A stretch of 64,000 bases of DNA, from NCBI RefSeq assembly GCF_000709345.1, contig NZ_KL448323.1, forward strand, positions 2,043,830 through 2,107,829. The letters run 5' to 3'. Shown in pieces: positions 59,001-64,000 of this stretch (position 1 is the first letter of the stretch; the number at the start of each line of letters is the position of its first letter). The position numbers were made by a program, and so were the translations under genes. The notes below the pieces were generated by a model. The model saw only the letters and a list, made by a program, of their open reading frames with translations. It made no database searches and had not been told where the DNA came from. Origin of the DNA: Polaromonas glacialis. GTDB taxonomy: Bacteria > Pseudomonadota > Gammaproteobacteria > Burkholderiales > Burkholderiaceae_C.

Positions 59001-61973
59001 GCAAAAGACAAGGACGGCCGCAGCATCCAGGCGGCCAGTTCGGTCTATGTCACGCGTCAGGGCGAACTCTGGTTTGGCGGCGACAACCACGACCGCATGG
59101 ACGTGCTGCCCGAGAAGAAAAGCTACCAGCCCGGCGAGACCGCCGTGTTCCAGGTGCGCATGCCGTTTCGCTTCGCCACCGCGCTGGTGTCGATTGAGCG
59201 TGAAGGCATCATCGAGACGCAGGTGGTGCAACTCAACGGCCAGGACCCGACCGTGCGCCTGCAGGTGAAGGAAGGCTGGGGGCCGAACGTGTACGTCAGC
59301 GTGCTGGCAATGCGCGGGCGGCTGCGCGACGTGCCGTGGTACAGCTTTTTCACCTGGGGCTTCAAGGCGCCGCGCGAATGGTGGACCTCGTTCTGGTACG
59401 AAGGCCGTGAATACGTGGCGCCGACCGCGCTGGTGGATTTGAGCAAGCCCGCCTTTCGCCTCGGGCTGGCTGAAATCCGCGTCGGCACGAAAGCGCACCA
59501 GCTCGATGTGAGCGTGAAAGCCGACAAAAACAGCTACCCGGTGCGCGGCCAGGCGCAGGTGACGATTCAGGTCAAGCTGCCCGGCGGCCAGCCCGCCGCG
59601 AATGCCGAAGTGGCGCTGGCCGCCGTCGATGAGGCGCTGCTGGAACTGATGCCCAACACCAGTTGGAACCTGCTGGACGCGATGCTGCAGCGCCGCGCCT
59701 GGGGCGTGGAAACTTCCACCGCGCAGATGGAAATCATCGGCCGCCGGCATTACGGCCGCAAGGCCGTGGCGGCGGGCGGCGGCGGCGGGCGCGGCAACAC
59801 GCGCGAACTGCTCGACACGCTGCTGCTGTGGAAACCGAAGGTCCAGCTCGACGCCCAGGGCCAGGCGGTGGTGAGCGTGCCGCTCAACGATGCGCTGACG
59901 ACCTTTCGCATCGTCGCCGTGGCCGATGCATCCACTGGCTTCTTCGGCACCGGCCAGACGACGATCCAGGCCACGCAGGACTTGCAGGTCATCAGCGGAT
60001 TGCCGCCGCTGGTGCGCGAGGGCGACGACTTCCGCGCGCAGGTCACACTGCGCAACACGACCAAGGCGGCTATGAAGGTCGAGGTCAGCCCGCGCGCGAC
60101 GCTGCTCGACCTCCAGCCGCAGACGGTCGATATTCCGGCCGGCGAAGCGCGCGAAGTCACCTGGAACGTCATGGCCCCGGCGCAGCCCGGCTTGAGCCGC
60201 ACGGAAGCCATCGTGTGGGACATCCAGGCGAAAGACACGCTGAGCGGCGCGCGCGACGGCCTGAAGGCCAGCCAGCGCCTGCTTCCCGCCGTTCCGCTGA
60301 CGGTGCAGCAAGCCACGCTGGTGCAGGTCGATGGCAGCTTCAGGCTCGACGTGAACCCGCCGTTGGACGCCCTGCCCGAGAACGGGACAATAAGAGGCGG
60401 AATGAAGATGTCGCTGCAACCCAAGCTCGCCGAGGGACTGGACGGCGTGCGCGACTGGTTTGCGCGCTACCCCTTCGCCTGCCTGGAGCAGCGGACCAGC
60501 AAGGCGATCGGCCTGCGCGACAGCAAGCTGTGGCAAGCCGTGGTGGCCCAGCTGCCCGGCTACCTCGACAGCGACGGCCTGGCCAGCTACTTCCCGCCGC
60601 GTGACGGCGACGCCGCGCGCGGCAGCGACACGCTGACCGCCTACCTGCTGGCCGCTACGCACGAAGCATCCGGCATCAACCCGGCGTTTGCCCTGCCCGA
60701 CGAGACGCGCGCGGCGATGGAGCGCGGCTTGACCGCCTTCGTCGAAGGCCGCATCCAGCGCGACTTCTGGAGCCCGCGCAAGGACCTGGACGTGCGCAAG
60801 CTGGCCGCGCTCGAAGCGCTGTCGCGCACCGGCAAGGCGCAGGGCCGCATGCTAGGCAGCATCACGATTGCACCGAACCAGTGGCCGACGCATGCGGTGA
60901 TCGACTGGCTGAACATCCTCAAACGCGTGGCCGATGTGCCGCAGCGCGAGCAGCGGCTGCTCGAAGCTGGCCAGATTCTGAAATCGCGCCTGTCCTACCA
61001 GGGCACCAAGCTGGTCTTCAGCACCGAAAAGGACGACTACTGGTGGTGGCTGATGGTCAACGGCGATGTCAACACCGCGCGCCTGATGCTGGCCGTGATG
61101 GACGATGCGGCTTGGAAGGACGCTCTGCCCCGGCTGGCCAGCGGCTTCATCGCGCGCCAGCAAAAAGGCGCGTGGCACACCACCACGGCCAACCTCTGGG
61201 GCGGGCTGGCGCTCGACAGGTTCTCGGCGAAGTTTGAAGCCGTGCCGGTGACGGGTATCACCCAGGCGGCGCTGGCCAGTGCGCCGGCCAAAACCGCCAG
61301 CGTGGACTGGGGCAAGGTCGAACGCATCACCGCCGCAGATGCGTCGGGCGCCGCGCACCCGGCAAGCTTCTTCGGCGCCCCCGCCGCACCCGGCATGCTG
61401 CGCAACAACACCCTGTTTTTGCCGTGGGGCAGCGCGGCGAAGGACACGCTGACGGTCACGCATGCGGGCAGCGGCAAGCCCTGGCTCACGCTGCAGTCGC
61501 TGGCCGCCGTGCAACTCAAGGCCCCGTTCAGCGCCGGCTACCAGATCAGCAAGACCATCACGCCGGTCGAGCAGGCGGTGAAGGGCCAGTACACGCGCGG
61601 CGACGTGCTGCGCATCACGCTCAAGGTCAACGCCTCGGCCGACATGAGCTGGGTCGCCATCACCGATCCGGTTCCCGGCGGCGCGACGATTTTGGGCGGC
61701 GCTGGAACGGGTTTGGGCCGCGATTCGCAAATCGCCACCAGCGGCGAGAAAAAGACCGGCGCAGGCTGGCCAGCGTTCGAGGAGCGCAGCTTCGAGTCCT
61801 TCCGCAGCTATTACGAATACCTGCCCAGGGGCGAAGTGCAGACCAGCTACACCGTGCGCCTGAACAACGTCGGCAGCTTCGCCCTGCCGCCCAGCCGCGT
61901 CGAAGCGCTGTATGCGCCGGAGATGTTTGGCGAGGCGCCCAATGCGCGGGTGAAAGTGGAGGCGGCGAAATAG
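56007..61973 (+). CDS. bacterial alpha-2-macroglobulin with thioester
   Basis: 1988 residues from GTG 56007, chosen because AGGAG precedes it by five bases and because a signal peptide follows at once (IVPAIIMALSATAALQAQA); the frame is open further up but without a ribosome site. Bacterial A2Ms trap and inhibit proteases in the periplasm. MG and bait-type domains fill the first 1300 residues; the thioester CLEQ is at 1492-1495 in YPFACLEQRTSKA. The region AAGGGGGRGNTRE near 1255 is a flexible loop and may be the bait. It lacks a lipobox cysteine, unlike YfhM, and no pbpC is adjacent. Confidence 0.9.
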   Translation: MDSIVPAIIMALSATAALQAQALQILSLSPQGEVAQIRQVVARFDNAAVNFGDPKAPAPLAVNCSDAQAARGAGRWTSDREWIFEFDKDLPPGTSCTVSPVSSFKSPSSALLAGASSYKFNSGGPFIQNLRPGRYQHIDEEQYFVLELNGPATTASILQNVWCSVEGLGERVPVRLIDGAERDALLKSQNLDKAAAKEPLRVATLACNRRLTPAAKIQLVYGKGVRTPGGIPNSVEKRYDFTVREPFSASFSCERENAQSACLPVRAMRLNFNAPVARRLAEAIRLKSASSEFKPVFDSSAGDGDSLVTGISFKPLFAELGQFTLELPAGFKDASGRLLANAGSFPMKVATGAMPPLARFAASPFGILERFAEPGDPALLPVTLRNVEAALQVKALAAGQVSDLQPRSDADIVAWFRKVQRYDRYQVERKLAAADSKTQLPRALEASERDVVQSRMVSLLGGQPGVKTLDLPQPAGNDPRPFEVVGIPLSPGFHVVEIASQKLGASLLDERHGASRTMYVRTSALVTNLGVHFKLGRDNALAWVTSLDKGAPVAGAVVRVSSCQGVELTKATTDGQGIARFTGLSSEPPRCSGDEGGNAYFVSARATAGEVEDMSFTWSDWHKGIEPWRFNVPTSSDPVPDTRVHTIFDRTLFRAGETVSMKHLLRTQTSQGFGLPDLQQATLVITHSGSGQQTTQAVAWRKTATGGLSAESSFSIPPAAKLGVYDVQLKGLRQTSDGNQEETLSSGQFRVEEFRLPVLAGRITPADQQPLVNVKAVPADVQVSYVAGGPAVNLPVRVSALVRGKTLRFSDYEEFSFSPPRAVRLENAQGEEEASASQDQRVVADKLPLTLDRNGAGKLTIPDVPATKQAQELLLEASYADPNGEVQTLRSVSTLWPANVVAGLKTEGWASSSQKIKFQALALDLAGKPATGVALDVKAVARIVTTSRKRMVGGFYAYDNQTSFKDLGLVCSGKSDARGLLLCEATLGEPGEVELVVTAKDKDGRSIQAASSVYVTRQGELWFGGDNHDRMDVLPEKKSYQPGETAVFQVRMPFRFATALVSIEREGIIETQVVQLNGQDPTVRLQVKEGWGPNVYVSVLAMRGRLRDVPWYSFFTWGFKAPREWWTSFWYEGREYVAPTALVDLSKPAFRLGLAEIRVGTKAHQLDVSVKADKNSYPVRGQAQVTIQVKLPGGQPAANAEVALAAVDEALLELMPNTSWNLLDAMLQRRAWGVETSTAQMEIIGRRHYGRKAVAAGGGGGRGNTRELLDTLLLWKPKVQLDAQGQAVVSVPLNDALTTFRIVAVADASTGFFGTGQTTIQATQDLQVISGLPPLVREGDDFRAQVTLRNTTKAAMKVEVSPRATLLDLQPQTVDIPAGEAREVTWNVMAPAQPGLSRTEAIVWDIQAKDTLSGARDGLKASQRLLPAVPLTVQQATLVQVDGSFRLDVNPPLDALPENGTIRGGMKMSLQPKLAEGLDGVRDWFARYPFACLEQRTSKAIGLRDSKLWQAVVAQLPGYLDSDGLASYFPPRDGDAARGSDTLTAYLLAATHEASGINPAFALPDETRAAMERGLTAFVEGRIQRDFWSPRKDLDVRKLAALEALSRTGKAQGRMLGSITIAPNQWPTHAVIDWLNILKRVADVPQREQRLLEAGQILKSRLSYQGTKLVFSTEKDDYWWWLMVNGDVNTARLMLAVMDDAAWKDALPRLASGFIARQQKGAWHTTTANLWGGLALDRFSAKFEAVPVTGITQAALASAPAKTASVDWGKVERITAADASGAAHPASFFGAPAAPGMLRNNTLFLPWGSAAKDTLTVTHAGSGKPWLTLQSLAAVQLKAPFSAGYQISKTITPVEQAVKGQYTRGDVLRITLKVNASADMSWVAITDPVPGGATILGGAGTGLGRDSQIATSGEKKTGAGWPAFEERSFESFRSYYEYLPRGEVQTSYTVRLNNVGSFALPPSRVEALYAPEMFGEAPNARVKVEAAK
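56330..56372 (-). repeat. dispersed two-hairpin repeat, copy inside the alpha-2-macroglobulin gene
   Basis: On the minus strand: GCTATTGAATTTATAGCTGC, then TTGCGCCCGCCAGC. In the gene it is read as part of AGASSYKFNSGG (about residues 112-123). Confidence 0.7.
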
Positions 61974-62119
61974 CCATTGACCGACACGTTTGGGCCGGCG
62001 CAAGGCGTACCATCCGCCGCATATCCGATTCGCCTGCACCTTACCGCCCCCGGCTTGCCCCTGCTGCGCAAGGCGTTTGGAGCCGGTCTGCGATTGAGCC
62101 CATCCAAGGAGTCCACCGC

Positions 62120-64000
62120 ATGCAAGACCCTTCTTCCACGCCTTCCGCTGGTTCTGGCAACTCGCCCCCTTCTGCCGAGCCGGCGCGCGCGCCGCTGACC
62201 ACGCTGACCACGCTGGTGCCGCAGGTCGTCGTGCCGGCGCTGCTGGTGCTGGGCGGCCTGCTGGTTTTTTGCGGCATGTTCCCGCAGCGCGCCGACCTGT
62301 TTTTTTCGGGTGCGCAAAGCTGGGTGGTCAGCCACTTTGACTGGTTCTACACCAGCGCGGTCACGGTCTTCCTGGTGTTCCTGCTGATGGTGGCGGCCAG
62401 CCGCTTTGGCGACATCCGGCTCGGCCCCGATGACGCCCTGCCCGAGTTCAACTTCCTGTCCTGGACGGCCATGCTGTTTGCCGCCGGCATGGGCATTGGC
62501 CTGATGTACTTTGGCGTGGGCGAGCCGCTGCAGCACTACCTCAAGCCGCCGACGCAAATCGGCGGCACGCCGGCAGCGGCGAAAGAGGCGCTGCAGGTGA
62601 CGTTTTTCCACTGGGGCTTTCACGCCTGGGCGGTGTACGGCACCATGGGCCTGGTGCTGGCCTACTTCGGTTTTCGCTACAACCTGCCGCTGACATTGCG
62701 CTCGGGCCTGTACCCGCTGCTCAAGGAACGCATCAACGGCCCGATCGGCCACGGCGTCGATGCCTTTGCGCTGGTCGGCACCATTGCCGGCATTGCCACC
62801 ACGCTGGGCTACGGCGCGCTGCAGCTCGCGGCGGGGCTGAACAAGGTCGGCGGCTGGGACACCTCGACCAACGCCTTTCGCATCGGCATCATCGTCGTGG
62901 TGGTGGCGCTGGCCGGCATCTCGGCGGTCAGCGGGCTGGACAAGGGCGTGCGCCGGCTGAGCGAGTTCAACCTGTCGCTGTCGTTCTTGCTGCTGGGCTT
63001 TGTCATCATCACCGGGCCGACCGTTTACCTGTTCCAGGCGCTCAGCGAAAACATTGGCGGCTACCTGTCCAGCTTGGCCAACATGTCGCTGCGCACCTTT
63101 GTCTATGAGCCGACGCGCGACGAAGGCTGGTTTGGCGGCTGGACCATCCTCTACTGGGCCTGGTGGATTTCCTGGTCGCCGTTTGTCGGCATGTTCATTG
63201 CGCGCATCTCGCGCGGCCGGACGATTCGCCAGTTCATCATCGGCGTGCTGCTGGTGCCGACAGCCTTCAACCTGCTGTGGATGACAGCGTTTGGCAACGG
63301 CGCCATCTGGATCGACACGCATGTGGCGCAGGGCGCGCTGGCGCAGACCGTGGGCAATGTCGATGCGCTGCTGTTCCGCTTTTTTGACTTTTTGCCGCTG
63401 ACCGTGCCGGTGTCGTGGCTGGCGATTTTGCTGATTGGCGTGTTTTTTGTCACCTCGGCCGACTCCGGCGCCTTTGTCGTCGATGCGATTGCCTCGCGCG
63501 GCAACCCACGCTCGCCGGTCTGGCAGCGACTGTTCTGGGCGGCGGTGCTGGGCGTGACCGCCGCCGTGCTGCTGCTGGCCGGCGGGCTGGGCGCGCTGCA
63601 GGCCATGACGCTGGTGGCCGCATTGCCGGTGGCAGTCATCATGCTGGCGCTGTGCTATGGGCTGTGGCGCGGCCTGCAGGCCGACGTGGCGCATTCGACG
63701 CAAGACCTGGCGCCCGCCACCAACTTCTGGAGCGGACAGCACTGGCGCAAACGGCTGGAGCAGATCGTGCACCAGTCCACCCGCCAGGACGTGCTGAACT
63801 TCATGCAGACCAGCGTGCTGCAGGCCATGCGCGACGTGGCGCGCGAGATGGGCCAGCGCGGCGTGGCCGCCAGCGTTCACGAGAACGATCTGGCCGAAGG
63901 CATGCTGCGCCTGACGATCCCCGACCCGACGCTGCGCGATTTTGTCTATGGCGTCAAGGCTGTCAGCCGCGCGGTGCCGGTGTTCATGGTGCGCGAAGCG
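62120..64000 (+). CDS. betT: BCCT-family betaine/choline transporter, 3' end outside the window
   Basis: Reads from ATG 62120 (AAGGAG nine bases before) to the window edge without a stop; 627 residues visible. About 12 membrane helices: the core begins VPALLVLGGLLVFCGMF and includes FAAGMGIGLMYFGVGEP, and the BCCT signature GWTILYWAWWISWSPFVGMFIAR is present in full (split in text: GWTILYWAWW, then ISWSPFVGMF). TSADSGAFVVD matches the family. After the last helix (~residue 520) a cytoplasmic tail begins, as in BetT, which is longer than BetP-type tails. Choline or glycine betaine uptake is likely; BetT is proposed, not proven. Confidence 0.9.
   Translation, partial: MQDPSSTPSAGSGNSPPSAEPARAPLTTLTTLVPQVVVPALLVLGGLLVFCGMFPQRADLFFSGAQSWVVSHFDWFYTSAVTVFLVFLLMVAASRFGDIRLGPDDALPEFNFLSWTAMLFAAGMGIGLMYFGVGEPLQHYLKPPTQIGGTPAAAKEALQVTFFHWGFHAWAVYGTMGLVLAYFGFRYNLPLTLRSGLYPLLKERINGPIGHGVDAFALVGTIAGIATTLGYGALQLAAGLNKVGGWDTSTNAFRIGIIVVVVALAGISAVSGLDKGVRRLSEFNLSLSFLLLGFVIITGPTVYLFQALSENIGGYLSSLANMSLRTFVYEPTRDEGWFGGWTILYWAWWISWSPFVGMFIARISRGRTIRQFIIGVLLVPTAFNLLWMTAFGNGAIWIDTHVAQGALAQTVGNVDALLFRFFDFLPLTVPVSWLAILLIGVFFVTSADSGAFVVDAIASRGNPRSPVWQRLFWAAVLGVTAAVLLLAGGLGALQAMTLVAALPVAVIMLALCYGLWRGLQADVAHSTQDLAPATNFWSGQHWRKRLEQIVHQSTRQDVLNFMQTSVLQAMRDVAREMGQRGVAASVHENDLAEGMLRLTIPDPTLRDFVYGVKAVSRAVPVFMVREA

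Noticed and set aside
56901..60662. A very long open frame (about 1250 codons) on the minus strand
   Set aside because: It lies wholly antisense to the alpha-2-macroglobulin, is rich in His/Arg/Gln/Gly as expected from a high-GC shadow, and shows no domain.
61847..63880. A 677-codon open frame on the minus strand
   Set aside because: Antisense to the BCCT transporter, which has full family motifs on the plus strand.

Overview
The window looks like a chromosomal segment of a betaproteobacterium of the order Burkholderiales, most probably a Comamonadaceae member close to Polaromonas or Rhodoferax. This rests on high GC content, protein sequence style, and conserved blocks lepA-lepB-rnc-era, rpoE-rseA-rseB-mucD, fabH-fabD-fabG-acpP-fabF and hemC-hemD-hemX-hemY. 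The taxon is inferred from memory of gene content, not from a search. No rRNA, tRNA, CRISPR array, insertion sequence or prophage is visible.

Positions 1-18503 are one long minus-strand run. Read in transcription order it holds yceD-rpmF, plsX-fabH, a sialidase-like protein with a membrane partner, fabD-fabG-acpP-fabF, a small membrane protein coupled to rpoE, then rseA-rseB-mucD (envelope stress), and lepA-lepB-DUF4845-rnc-era (translation, secretion, RNA processing). Era runs off the left edge. Positions 18529-19961 hold maf(yceF) and an RsmI-like methylase on the plus strand. Positions 20030-23421 hold a minus-strand group: rluC, a HAD phosphatase, a Rieske protein and sppA. RNase E follows on the plus strand behind a roughly 600-nt leader.

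Positions 27609-31967 are the heme operon hemC-hemD-hemX-hemY (minus), divergent from ppc. Next come a small membrane protein tightly linked to a 2732-residue cyclic beta-1,2-glucan synthase, an AI-2E family permease, an AlgR/AlgZ-type LytTR two-component pair, and argH. The order argH-algZ-algR-hemC-hemD is that of Pseudomonas; here it appears split by ppc, the glucan synthase and the permease.

Positions 48440-49740 are a small toxin-antitoxin patch (BrnTA and VapBC). Positions 49966-53627 hold a QseBC/PmrAB-like two-component system and a second HtrA protease. Matching direct-repeat boxes precede the regulator and the protease, which suggests one small regulon. The right end holds an SGNH hydrolase, OpgC (glucan succinylation), a giant bacterial alpha-2-macroglobulin with a CLEQ thioester, and the start of a BCCT (betaine/choline) transporter cut by the window edge. 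Many of these genes concern the cell envelope and osmotic or stress response.

The most unexpected structure is a dispersed ~40-50 bp two-hairpin repeat, present in at least seven copies on both strands. Several copies lie inside reading frames: in RseB and HemD it encodes the same peptide AMNNVA, in the LytTR regulator it forms the inter-domain linker, in the glucan synthase it supplies the stop codon, and in the alpha-2-macroglobulin it adds a short segment near the N-terminus.
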